Shown: one piece after another, positions 50,174 to 60,257 of the stretch
How the letters are laid out: every line of letters begins with the position of its first letter
Position numbering within the stretch: the first letter of the stretch is position 1
Assembly: GCF_007018905.1 (NCBI RefSeq)
Contig: NZ_CP041402.1
Span: 3,026,001-3,090,000, forward strand
From: Tardiphaga sp. vice304
GTDB lineage: Bacteria > Pseudomonadota > Alphaproteobacteria > Rhizobiales > Xanthobacteraceae
Direction of reading: 5' to 3'
Length of the DNA: 64,000 bases
Position numbers and translations under genes: made by a program
Notes under the pieces: model-generated
What the model was told of the DNA's origin: nothing
The model's input: the letters and a program-made list of their open reading frames with translations, nothing else
The model's database searches: none

Positions 50174-51154
50174 ATGGCCTCCGGCGAAGACTCCCTCATC
50201 TCCCGCTACTTCAAGCCGCTCGCCACCGATCCCGGCGCGTTCGGGCTGACCGACGATGCCGCGGTGCTGCAGGCGGATGGCTTCGACATCGTCGTCAACA
50301 CCGACGCCATCGTCGAGGGCGTGCACTTTCTCTCCGATGACCCTGCCGACACGATCGCGCGAAAAGCATTGCGGGTAAATCTGTCCGACCTGGCCGCCAA
50401 GGGCGCGATGCCGGCCGGCTTCGTGCTGACGCTGGCGCTGCGCGACACCGACCATGCCTGGCTTTCGGAATTCGCCCGCGGCCTGGCTGAGGACGCCGCG
50501 GCGTTCGGCTGTGCGCTGCTCGGCGGCGACACGGTCTCGACGCCGGGGCCGCTGATGATCTCGATCACTGCCTTCGGCCGCGTGCCGGCCGGGAAAATGG
50601 TGCGCCGCGCGGGTGCTGCTGCCGGCGATCATGTGGTCGTTTCCGGCACGATCGGTGACGCCGCGCTCGGCCTCGCCGCGCTACGCGGTGGAGCGGTGAC
50701 GCAGGCGCTGGCCGGTGACACCCCGGCGCGCGACGCGCTGGTGTCGCGCTATCGCGTGCCGCAGCCGCGCTCTGCGCTGGCCAAGGCCGTGCGCGACCAT
50801 GCCAGCGCATCGATGGACGTGTCCGACGGTCTTGCCGGCGACCTTGCCAAACTGCTGGCGACATCCGGCGTGGCGGCGACCGTCGAAGCGTCGGCGATTC
50901 CGCTGTCGCAGCCGGCGGCGCGACTGCACCGTCAGGGCATCGTTGATCTGGAGACACTGATGTCCGGTGGCGACGACTACGAAATCCTCTGCACCATTCC
51001 GCCGGGCGGACTGTCGTCGTTCGTGGAAGCGGCACAGCGCGCTGGCATTGCCGTTACCACCATCGGGACCGTGTCGGCGGGAGCAGGGGCGCGCTTCGTC
51101 GATGCGCAGGGCGCCGAACTCATCCTGTCGCGACTGTCCTACAGTCATTTTTGA
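50174..51154 (+). CDS. thiL: Thiamine-monophosphate kinase
   Basis: Enzyme of 326 residues that phosphorylates thiamine monophosphate to thiamine diphosphate, the cofactor used by PdhA. AIRS-like fold markers are DDAAVLQADGFDIVVNTDAIVEGVHFL, LRVNLSDLAAKGAMPAG, LLGGDTVSTPGPLMISITAFG, SMDVSDGLAGDLAKLLA and LMSGGDDYEILCTIPP. ATG 50174 is preferred; GTG 50162 in the same frame is possible. The intervening D2 repeat may loosen coupling to nusB. Confidence 0.93.
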   Translation: MASGEDSLISRYFKPLATDPGAFGLTDDAAVLQADGFDIVVNTDAIVEGVHFLSDDPADTIARKALRVNLSDLAAKGAMPAGFVLTLALRDTDHAWLSEFARGLAEDAAAFGCALLGGDTVSTPGPLMISITAFGRVPAGKMVRRAGAAAGDHVVVSGTIGDAALGLAALRGGAVTQALAGDTPARDALVSRYRVPQPRSALAKAVRDHASASMDVSDGLAGDLAKLLATSGVAATVEASAIPLSQPAARLHRQGIVDLETLMSGGDDYEILCTIPPGGLSSFVEAAQRAGIAVTTIGTVSAGAGARFVDAQGAELILSRLSYSHF

Positions 51155-51306
51155 CAAGCCATCGCGACACCTGACGGCGGCCTTGTCCTGAATCAATCGA
51201 TTTGGGCCCCGCGTCAGCTAGCCTGCAATCACCGGGAAAAAAGCGGCAGTGTTAGCCATTGGCAGCGTTGCGTGGCGGGGGCGATTTTGCCATGCTTGGC
51301 GCACGA

Positions 51307-51340
51307 GAGGCCGTCCTCACGTGCGGGCAGGCCTCCTTTT
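51307..51340 (+). terminator. Possible T-tailed hairpin upstream of hppA
   Basis: GAGGCC (51307-51312) can pair with GGCCTC (51330-51335), followed by CTTTT at 51336-51340. It lies between thiL and hppA and could end the upstream transcript or act as a leader structure of hppA. The stem is short. Confidence 0.35.
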
Positions 51341-51385
51341 ATGCGCTCTCAACCGGGCGCGGGGCAGGAAGGACTGAGGCATTCC

Positions 51386-53506
<2,121 letters not shown>

Positions 53507-53525
53507 GCGACGTAACGGCGCCGTC

Positions 53526-53595
53526 TCTTCACCTCTCCCCGTTGGGGAGAGGTCGGCCCGGCAGAGCGAAGCGATGCCGGGGCGGGTGAGGGGGC
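53526..53595. repeat. CTCTCCC-hairpin repeat, copy C1
   Basis: First hairpin ACCTCTCCCC-gtt-GGGGAGAGGT, second hairpin CCGGCA-gagcgaagcga-TGCCGG, end GGGCGGGTGAGGGGG. It lies 20 bases after hppA and may serve as its terminator. It faces copy C2 with about 27 bases between. Confidence 0.8.
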
Positions 53596-53622
53596 TGGGC
53601 TCTCAGTCTACTAAAGTTCCTA

Positions 53623-53686
53623 ACCCCTCACCCGAATGTCGTCACTTCGTGCCGACATTCGGCCTCTCCCTATGGGAGAGGTGACC
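53623..53686. repeat. CTCTCCC-hairpin repeat, copy C2 (inverted)
   Basis: Begins CCCCTCACCCG, has the second hairpin CGAATGTCG against CGACATTCG with an 11-base loop, and ends GCCTCTCCC-tat-GGGAGAGGT. It is in opposite orientation to C1, as at loci A and B. Confidence 0.8.
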
Positions 53687-53726
53687 GAGCGTCTCAAGCG
53701 TATGGAGCTTGAGGCAGCTTGCAAAC

Positions 53727-53885
53727 TCAGCCCGCGAAATTCGCCGCGATGCGCTGCTGCAGATTGTCGTGCGCCGAGATCGGCTCATAGACCTTGGCCA
53801 GCCCATAGGATGGGCAGAGCGCTGTAATGTGGATCAGCGGGATATCGGTCTTGCGCTGCCGACCGGTGCGTCCGATGGATGATCC
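53727..53885 (-). pseudogene. Possible 3' remnant of a lost gene
   Basis: On the minus strand the frame ending at TGA 53727-53729 reads naturally for about 50 codons (for example IPLIHITALCPSYGLAKVYE, then PISAHDNLQQRIAANFAG) with codon use like the neighbours, but has no start codon before it runs antisense into the ArsC-like gene. It may be the tail of a deleted gene. I do not recognise the family. Apart from this and the repeats, the 402-base hppA-ArsC gap holds nothing I can name. Confidence 0.3.
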
Positions 53886-53908
53886 GACAGGAACAAGGCG
53901 GGTAGGGC

Positions 53909-54262
53909 ATGGCCAAAACGATGACGATCTACGGCATCAAGAATTGCGACACGATGAAGAGGGCGCGCGCCTGGCTCGACGACCACAGCGTGGCGTATGG
54001 ATTTCACGACTACAAGTCCGCGGGCATCGATCGCGCCACGCTGGCCGGCTGGGCCGGGCTGGTCGGTTGGGAAACGCTGCTGAACCGCGCCGGCACCACC
54101 TTCCGCAAGCTCGACGAAGCCGACAGGCAGGACCTCACCGAGGCCCGCGCGATCGCGTTGATGCTGGCGCAGCCGTCGATGATCAAGCGCCCGGTGCTCG
54201 ATCTCGGCGGACGGCTGCTGGTCGGCTTCAAGCCCGAGATCTATGAAAAGGAACTGAAGTAG
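53909..54262 (+). CDS. ArsC/Spx-family thioredoxin-fold protein (YffB-like)
   Basis: Protein of 117 residues. The single-cysteine motif IKNCDTMKRARAWLDDH near residue 13 and the C-terminal MIKRPVLDLGGRLLVGFKPEIYEKEL match the YffB branch of the ArsC/Spx superfamily, where the conserved Cys and Arg (here in IKRP) form the reductase-like site. Members are glutathione-dependent thiol reductases of uncertain substrate and are not linked to arsenate here. It converges with the PAS-domain gene. Confidence 0.9.
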   Translation: MAKTMTIYGIKNCDTMKRARAWLDDHSVAYGFHDYKSAGIDRATLAGWAGLVGWETLLNRAGTTFRKLDEADRQDLTEARAIALMLAQPSMIKRPVLDLGGRLLVGFKPEIYEKELK

Positions 54263-54279
54263 GGCGAAGGCCGATCCGC

Positions 54280-54882
54280 TCAGACGATCTCCACCACGTC
54301 GCCGGCAGCGATGTAGTTCGGCGTCCGGTGAAACAGCTTGCTGTCGGTGACCACGCAGACGCTGGGGACCGGCAGGCTGAGATGGCCGCGCATCAGATCC
54401 CTGATCTCGAAGCCGCCATCCTCGCTGATTGTTTTCAGCGACGCGATGATGTGGCTGACGCCGGCGCCATTGGAGAACGGCATCAGCACGCGTTCATAGG
54501 CGACGGCGCGGCCGTGAACATCGTCGACCATCGAGATCGTGTAGATCGGCAGGGCGCAACGGACGCATTCTGCATAGACCGGCAGCACGATCGGTCCGAG
54601 GATCGGACCGAGATATTCGTCGAGATATCGGCCGCGGCCGGTGCTGCCATAGGCATTGGACATCCGGGTGCCGTTGCTCTCGATCACGAACCGCACCGGA
54701 TGCCGGATGTCATCAACCCGATAGTACACCAGATCGGGCAGTTCCTCGTCGAGCCGGGTCGGCTGAAAATCGGCGATATCGGGTAAAAGATGCTGCCGCG
54801 CATAGAGCCGCAGCCAGCAATTCAGCAGATCACGCTGCCGGATCGACTTGACCACGGATGGGTCGGCGCTCTGGAAATCCAC
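54280..54882 (-). CDS. PAS-domain protein (PF07310 type)
   Basis: Cytoplasmic protein of 200 residues consisting of one PAS-like domain of the alphaproteobacterial PF07310 group. Typical parts are LLNCWLRLYARQHLLPDIADFQP, VDDIRHPVRFVIESNGTRMSNAYG, GRYLDEYLGPILGPIVLPVYAECV and AYERVLMPFSNGAGVSHIIASL. There is no output domain, as is usual for the family, whose role is unknown. ATG 54882 begins MDFQSADPS. Confidence 0.85.
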   Translation of the reverse strand: MDFQSADPSVVKSIRQRDLLNCWLRLYARQHLLPDIADFQPTRLDEELPDLVYYRVDDIRHPVRFVIESNGTRMSNAYGSTGRGRYLDEYLGPILGPIVLPVYAECVRCALPIYTISMVDDVHGRAVAYERVLMPFSNGAGVSHIIASLKTISEDGGFEIRDLMRGHLSLPVPSVCVVTDSKLFHRTPNYIAAGDVVEIV

Positions 54883-55233
54883 GGTTGCAATCCGCTTTTG
54901 TTGATTAGTTCAGATAGTTTGGGCGGCAAGCTCCAATAATGTATTACGCTACCGAAAGTTGTCTGGATACAATTAATAGAGGCTTTCGCGTCGGCGCGAT
55001 CCGCCGCTTGCTGATACGAGGCGGGACGACGGCGCCATTCGACTAAGGACCAAGTTCGCTGCGGCGAACGGACCGGGGAATGGGGTGCATTGCACCTTGC
55101 GTTCATCGCAGGCTTGACGGCATATTCCGCCAGAGGTAGCGGGCTGGGAACAAAGCGGACCTGGACCCGACCGCTCGAAATAAAATGGCCACCGTGACGA
55201 CACGCGCGGGAAGGCCCTTGGAGGAAATTCTGC
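54883..55233. other. 351-base region between the PAS gene and livG
   Basis: Divergent promoter region, more A+T-rich near 54900-54980 than the flanking genes. It holds a 13-base palindrome at 55084-55096. I see no small gene, RNA or terminator. Confidence 0.5.
55084..55096. promoter_or_regulatory. Palindrome upstream of the liv operon
   Basis: GGTGCA-T-TGCACC, a perfect inverted repeat around one base, 138 bases before the livG start. It is a candidate operator for a dimeric regulator; no regulator gene is adjacent. Confidence 0.4.
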
Positions 55234-55989
55234 TTGGCCGATGAGTTCATTCTTGAAACCCACGGATTGACGAAGGAATTCGCGGGCTTTTTTGCTGTCC
55301 GCGACGTCAATCTCAAGGTCAAACGGGGCACCATTCACGCATTGATCGGTCCCAACGGGGCCGGCAAGACGACGTGCTTCAATCTTCTCACCAAGTTCCT
55401 GAAGCCGTCGGCGGGCCAGATTCTGTACAACGGCCGCGATATCACCGCGCTGGCGCCGGCCGACGTGGCGCGCCAGGGGCTGGTGCGGTCGTTCCAGATC
55501 TCGGCGGTGTTTCCGCATTTGACGGCGCTCGAGAACGTTCGTGTTGCACTGCAGCGTCAGCATGGCGCGTCGTTCGACTTCTGGCGTTCCAAAAACGTAC
55601 TCGACCAATACAACCGTCGCGCGGAGGAGTTGCTCGAGGACGTCGGCCTCAGCGAGTTCATCCAGACGCCGGCGGTGGAAATGCCCTACGGCCGCAAGCG
55701 CGCGCTGGAGATCGCGACTACGCTGGCGCTCGATCCCGAAATGATGTTGCTCGATGAGCCGATGGCCGGCATGGGCCATGAGGACATCGACAAGATCGCC
55801 GCCCTGATCAAGCGAATCTCGGCGAAATATACCATTCTGATGGTCGAACATAATTTGAGCGTGGTCTCGAACCTGTCCGACATCATCACCGTTCTGACGC
55901 GCGGCAAGGTGCTGGCCGAAGGCAGCTATGCCGACCTCACCAAGGACGAGCGCGTCAAGGAAGCCTATCTGGGAGCCGGGCATGGTTGA
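55234..55989 (+). CDS. livG: Branched-chain-type ABC transporter ATPase LivG
   Basis: Protein of 251 residues. Walker A is GPNGAGKTTCF near residue 40 and Walker B is MMLLDEPMAG near 170, with VEHNLSVVSNLSD as the switch region. The conserved signature region reads AVEMPYGRKRALEIATTLAL, a degenerate form usual in LivG. The start is the rare codon TTG 55234, supported by GGAGGAAA eight bases before it and by the family N terminus. It overlaps livF by eight bases. Confidence 0.92.
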   Translation: MADEFILETHGLTKEFAGFFAVRDVNLKVKRGTIHALIGPNGAGKTTCFNLLTKFLKPSAGQILYNGRDITALAPADVARQGLVRSFQISAVFPHLTALENVRVALQRQHGASFDFWRSKNVLDQYNRRAEELLEDVGLSEFIQTPAVEMPYGRKRALEIATTLALDPEMMLLDEPMAGMGHEDIDKIAALIKRISAKYTILMVEHNLSVVSNLSDIITVLTRGKVLAEGSYADLTKDERVKEAYLGAGHG

Positions 55990-56728
55990 TCTGACAATGG
56001 CCGATCCGGTGAAGCCCGCGGCGAATGCCGCGACCGTGCTCACGGTGGAAAACCTGCAGGCGTGGTACGGCGAGTCGCATATTCTGCATGGCATCAACTT
56101 CAACGTGAAGGCCGGCGAGGTGGTGACGCTGCTCGGCCGCAACGGCGCGGGCAAGACCACCACGCTGAAGTCGATCATGGGCATCATCGGCAAGCGCACC
56201 GGCAGTGTGAACTTCGAAGGTCAGGAGATCATCAAGGCGCAGTCTGACAAGATCGCCAGGTTCGGCGTGGCATTTTGCCCGGAAGAGCGTGGCATCTTCG
56301 CCAGTCTCGACGTGCGCGAAAACCTGATGCTGCCGCCGACCATCCGGCCGGGCGGGCTCTCGCTCGACCAGATCTTCGAACTGTTTCCGAACCTCAAGGA
56401 ACGGCTGGATAGCCAAGGGACAAAACTGTCCGGCGGCGAGCAGCAGATGCTGGCGATCGGCCGCATTTTGCGGACCGGCGCGCGCTTCCTGATGCTTGAC
56501 GAGCCGACCGAAGGTCTCGCGCCGGTCATCATCCAGCAGATCGGTCACACCATCCAGCGGCTGAAATCGGAAGGCTTCACGATCCTGCTGGTCGAACAGA
56601 ATTTCCGCTGGGCCTCGACGGTCGCGGATCGCTTCTACGTCGTCGAGCACGGCAAGATCATCGACGGCTTCGCCAATTCAGAGCTGTCGGCGAATATGGA
56701 TAAGCTTCACACCTATCTCGGCGTCTGA
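55982..56728 (+). CDS. livF: Branched-chain-type ABC transporter ATPase LivF
   Basis: Second ATPase of the transporter, 248 residues. Walker A is GRNGAGKTTTLKSIMG, the signature is LSGGEQQMLAIGRIL, Walker B is FLMLDEPTEGLAP, and the switch is LLVEQNFRWAS. It overlaps the livG stop by eight bases, so translation is coupled; ATG 55997 is an alternative start. The two ATPases drive import through LivH and LivM. Confidence 0.92.
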   Translation: MVDLTMADPVKPAANAATVLTVENLQAWYGESHILHGINFNVKAGEVVTLLGRNGAGKTTTLKSIMGIIGKRTGSVNFEGQEIIKAQSDKIARFGVAFCPEERGIFASLDVRENLMLPPTIRPGGLSLDQIFELFPNLKERLDSQGTKLSGGEQQMLAIGRILRTGARFLMLDEPTEGLAPVIIQQIGHTIQRLKSEGFTILLVEQNFRWASTVADRFYVVEHGKIIDGFANSELSANMDKLHTYLGV

Positions 56729-56788
56729 CCGGGTCGAAGGAAGCAGTCCAGCACCACAACCATCAAAAAACAGGGTAGGGAGGCTATA

Positions 56789-58012
56789 ATGAAAAAAACA
56801 ATATCGGCTTTGATGCTCGGCACCATTGTTGGACTCGGTGCGGCAACCGCCGCGCTGGCGCAGGACAAGAACATCAAGATCGGCGTTCTGAACGATCAGT
56901 CCGGCCTCTATGCTGACATCACCGGACCGGGTTCGGTGATCGCTGCGCAGATGGCCGCGGACGATTCCGGCATGACTGCGAAAGGCTGGAAGATAGAGGT
57001 CGTCTCCGGCGATCATCAGAACAAGCCGGACATTGGCGTCAACATCGCGCGGCAGTGGTTCGACCGCGACAAGGTCGACGTCATCGTGGACGTGCCGACA
57101 TCGTCGGTCGGTCTTGCCGTCAACAACGTCGTCAAGGAAAAGAATGGCGTCTATCTGAATTCCGGGAGCGGCACGTCCGATCTCAGCAACGCGCAGTGCT
57201 CGCCGAACACCGTCCATTGGGCTTATGATACTTACATGCTGGCAAACGGGACGGGCTCGGCGCTGACGAAGAATGGCGGCGACACCTGGTTCTTTCTGAC
57301 CGCCGACTATGCCTTCGGCACGGCACTCGAACGCGACACGACGAACGCCGTCAACGCGCTTGGCGGCAAGGTCGTCGGAAGCGTTCGTCCGCCGCTCAAC
57401 TCGGCCGACTTTTCCTCGTTCCTGTTGCAGGCGCAATCGTCGAAAGCCAAGGTGATCGGCCTTGCCAACGCCGGCGGCGACACCATCAACGCGATCAAGC
57501 AGGCCTCGGAATTCGGCATCTCGTCGGGCGGCCAGAAGCTCGCCGGCCTGCTTATGTTCATCACCGACGTGCATTCGCTCGGCCTCAAGACGGCGGCCGG
57601 CTTGAATTACACGACGTCTTTCTATTGGGATTTGAACGAAAATACGCGGGGCTTCTCCAAACGTTTCCAGGAGAAGATGAAGAACAAGGCTATGCCGACA
57701 ATGGTGCAGGCTGGCGTCTATGGCTCGCTGCTGCATTACTTCAAGGTGCTCGACAAGATGGGCGGCAACTCCCGTGACGGCATCAAGATCGTCGAGGCGA
57801 TGAAGGCAACCCCGACCGATGACATTCTTTTCGGTAAGGGTTCGATCCAGCCGAACGGCCGCAAGATTCACCCGGCCTATCTCCTCGAAGTGAAGAAACC
57901 CGAAGAGTCGAAGGGGCCGTGGGACTACATGAAGGTCGTAGCGACGATTCCGGCAGACCAGGCGTTCACGCCGCTCGAGAAGAGCAGCTGCCCGCTCCTG
58001 AAGAAGACCTGA
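56789..58012 (+). CDS. ABC transporter substrate-binding protein, liv type, copy 1
   Basis: Periplasmic-binding-fold type I protein of 407 residues with a signal peptide (MKKTISALMLGTIVGLGAATAALAQ, cleavage near residue 25). Family parts are IKIGVLNDQSGLYADITGPG and the C-terminal half with FYWDLNENTRGFSKRFQEKM and ILFGKGSIQPNGRKIHPAYL. It is paired with a very similar copy directly downstream. The ligand may be amino acids, amides or aromatic acids; the family is broad. GGGAGG precedes ATG 56789. Confidence 0.9.
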   Translation: MKKTISALMLGTIVGLGAATAALAQDKNIKIGVLNDQSGLYADITGPGSVIAAQMAADDSGMTAKGWKIEVVSGDHQNKPDIGVNIARQWFDRDKVDVIVDVPTSSVGLAVNNVVKEKNGVYLNSGSGTSDLSNAQCSPNTVHWAYDTYMLANGTGSALTKNGGDTWFFLTADYAFGTALERDTTNAVNALGGKVVGSVRPPLNSADFSSFLLQAQSSKAKVIGLANAGGDTINAIKQASEFGISSGGQKLAGLLMFITDVHSLGLKTAAGLNYTTSFYWDLNENTRGFSKRFQEKMKNKAMPTMVQAGVYGSLLHYFKVLDKMGGNSRDGIKIVEAMKATPTDDILFGKGSIQPNGRKIHPAYLLEVKKPEESKGPWDYMKVVATIPADQAFTPLEKSSCPLLKKT

Positions 58013-58020
58013 CAATTTTT

Positions 58021-58047
58021 GCGGCCGCAGCCTTGCGCTGCGGCCGC
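58021..58047 (+). terminator. Hairpin after binding-protein gene 1
   Basis: Ten-base perfect stem GCGGCCGCAG (58021-58030) and CTGCGGCCGC (58038-58047), loop CCTTGCG, nine bases after the stop. It is probably an mRNA-end stabiliser or partial terminator giving extra binding protein. Confidence 0.6.
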
Positions 58048-58093
58048 CCGACATTCGTGAATCTTACAAAAAAGACGGCAAGGAAAACAGTAA

Positions 58094-59314
58094 ATGAAGA
58101 AGTCCGTTTCGACGCTGATGCTCGGCAGCGCGTTGCTGCTGGGCGCGGTTACCCAGGGCCTCGCTCAGGACAAGGTCGTCAAGATCGGTTCCCTCAGCGA
58201 CCAGTCGGGGCTGTATTCGGATGTCGGCGGTCCCGGCTCGACGCTGGCCGCGCAGATGGCGGTGGAAGATTCCGGCCTTCTCACCAAGGGCTGGAAGATC
58301 GACGTGATCTCGGGCGATCACCAGAACAAGCCGGACATCGGCTCCAACATCGCGCGGCAGTGGTTCGACATCGACAAGGTCGATGTCATCGTCGATGTGC
58401 CGAATTCGGGCGTGGCGCTGGCGGTCAACAACATCATCAAGGAAAAGAACGCCGTCTTCCTCAATTCGGGCGCCGGCACCTCCGACCTGACCAACGCGCA
58501 GTGCTCGCCGAACACGATCCACTGGACCTACGACACCTTCATGCTCGCCAACGGCACCGGCACGGCGCTGACCAAGGCCGGCGGCAATAGCTGGTTCTTC
58601 CTGACCGCCGACTACGCCTTCGGCGCCGCCCTCGAGCGTGACACCACCGCGGCCGTGACGTCCAATGGCGGCAAGATCGCCGGCGGCGTCAAGCACCCGC
58701 TGAACACCTCGGACTTCTCCTCCTTCCTGCTGCAAGCCCAGGCCTCCAAGGCCAAGGTGATCGGCCTCGCCAATGCCGGCGGCGACACCTCCAATGCGAT
58801 CAAGCAGGCGTCGGAATTCGGCATCATCCAGGGCGGCCAGAAGCTCGCGGCGCTCCTGATGTTCATCACCGACGTGCACGCCATCGGCCTGCCGGTGGCG
58901 CAGGGCCTGAGCTTCACCGAGACGTTCTACTGGGACATGAACGACCAGACCCGCGCCTTCTCCAAGCGCTTCCAGGACCGCATCCGCAACAAGCAGGTCC
59001 CGACCATGTCGCAGGCCGGCGTCTATTCCAGCCTGATCCATTACTTCAAGGCGCTGGAAGCGCTCGGCGGCAATCCGCATGACGGCGTCAAGGTGGTCGC
59101 CAAGATGAAGGATATGCCGACCGATGACGCGCTGTTCGGCAAGGGCTCGATCCAGCCGAACGGCCGCAAGATCCACCCGGCCTATCTGTTCGAGGTGAAG
59201 AAGCCCGCCGAATCCAAGGGGCCATGGGACTACTACAAGACCGTCGCCACGATCCCGGCGGAAGAAGCCTTCACGCCGCTCGCCAAGAGCACCTGCGCGC
59301 TGCTGAAGAAGTAA
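58094..59314 (+). CDS. ABC transporter substrate-binding protein, liv type, copy 2
   Basis: Protein of 406 residues with a signal peptide (MKKSVSTLMLGSALLLGAVTQGLAQ). It is co-linear with copy 1 from end to end, including DQSGLYSDVGGPGSTLAAQMAVEDSG, GTSDLTNAQCSPNTIHW and GKGSIQPNGRKIHPAYL. The two are clearly a tandem duplication that has diverged in the ligand-cleft segments. A similar hairpin follows both genes. Confidence 0.9.
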   Translation: MKKSVSTLMLGSALLLGAVTQGLAQDKVVKIGSLSDQSGLYSDVGGPGSTLAAQMAVEDSGLLTKGWKIDVISGDHQNKPDIGSNIARQWFDIDKVDVIVDVPNSGVALAVNNIIKEKNAVFLNSGAGTSDLTNAQCSPNTIHWTYDTFMLANGTGTALTKAGGNSWFFLTADYAFGAALERDTTAAVTSNGGKIAGGVKHPLNTSDFSSFLLQAQASKAKVIGLANAGGDTSNAIKQASEFGIIQGGQKLAALLMFITDVHAIGLPVAQGLSFTETFYWDMNDQTRAFSKRFQDRIRNKQVPTMSQAGVYSSLIHYFKALEALGGNPHDGVKVVAKMKDMPTDDALFGKGSIQPNGRKIHPAYLFEVKKPAESKGPWDYYKTVATIPAEEAFTPLAKSTCALLKK

Positions 59315-59321
59315 TACGCAA

Positions 59322-59348
59322 CGACCGGCAGTGTTGCGCTGCCGGTCG
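59322..59348 (+). terminator. Hairpin after binding-protein gene 2
   Basis: Ten-base perfect stem CGACCGGCAG (59322-59331) and CTGCCGGTCG (59339-59348), loop TGTTGCG. The stem top (CAG/CTG) and loop end (TTGCG) match the hairpin after copy 1 although the stems differ below. Confidence 0.6.
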
Positions 59349-59380
59349 CCACCATTCTGACGTCAAGAGCTGAGAACCAC

Positions 59381-60256
59381 ATGTCGATCAATCTCCAGGC
59401 GCTGTCCGCACAATTGCTGGTCGGGCTTATCAACGGCTCGTTCTACGCGCTGCTCAGTCTCGGCCTCGCCGTGATCTTCGGCATGCTCAACATCATCAAC
59501 TTCGCCCATGGCGCGGTCTACATGATGGGCGCCTTCGCGGCGTATTTCCTGCTGAATTTCGCCGGCATCGGCTACTGGCCGGCTCTGATCCTGGCGCCGT
59601 TGGCTGTCGGCATCTTCGGCATGATCCTTGAGCGCACCATGCTGCAATGGATCGCCAGTCTCGACCACCTCTACGGGTTGCTGTTGACCTTCGGTCTGGC
59701 GCTGATCATCCAGGGCGTGTTCCAGAACTATTTCGGCTCCTCGGGCCTGCCTTATGCGATCCCCGATGCGCTGAAGGGCGGCATGAATCTCGGATTCATG
59801 TTCCTGCCGATCTATCGCGGCTGGGTAGTGGTGTTCTCTCTCGTGGTCTGCATCGCCACCTGGTACCTGATCGAGCGCACCAGGCTCGGCGCCAATCTGC
59901 GCGCCGCGACCGAGAACCCGACCCTGGTGCGCGCCTTCGGCATCAACGTTCCCCGAATGATCACGCTGACCTACGGGCTCGGCGTCGGTCTGGCGGCGCT
60001 CGCCGGCGTGCTGTCGGCGCCGATCAACCAGGTCCGTCCCCTGATGGGCGCCGACCTGATCATCGTGGTGTTCGCGGTGGTGGTGATCGGCGGCATGGGG
60101 TCGATCATGGGCTCGATCATCACCGGCTTCGCGCTGGGGATCGTTGAGGGCCTGACCAAATATTTCTACCCCGAAGCCTCCAACACCGTGGTCTTCGTAC
60201 TGATGGTGTTGGTGCTCTTGGTGAAACCTTCTGGACTGACGGGACGGGCGGCTTGA
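59381..60256 (+). CDS. livH: Branched-chain-type ABC transporter permease LivH
   Basis: Integral membrane protein of 291 residues with about eight membrane segments. The LivH family start is QLLVGLINGSFYALLSLGLAVIFGMLNIINFAHGA, and the cytoplasmic coupling loop is RAATENPTLVRAFGINVPRMI. Upstream hairpins probably lower its expression relative to the binding proteins. One base separates it from livM. Confidence 0.94.
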   Translation: MSINLQALSAQLLVGLINGSFYALLSLGLAVIFGMLNIINFAHGAVYMMGAFAAYFLLNFAGIGYWPALILAPLAVGIFGMILERTMLQWIASLDHLYGLLLTFGLALIIQGVFQNYFGSSGLPYAIPDALKGGMNLGFMFLPIYRGWVVVFSLVVCIATWYLIERTRLGANLRAATENPTLVRAFGINVPRMITLTYGLGVGLAALAGVLSAPINQVRPLMGADLIIVVFAVVVIGGMGSIMGSIITGFALGIVEGLTKYFYPEASNTVVFVLMVLVLLVKPSGLTGRAA

Positions 60257-60257
60257 T

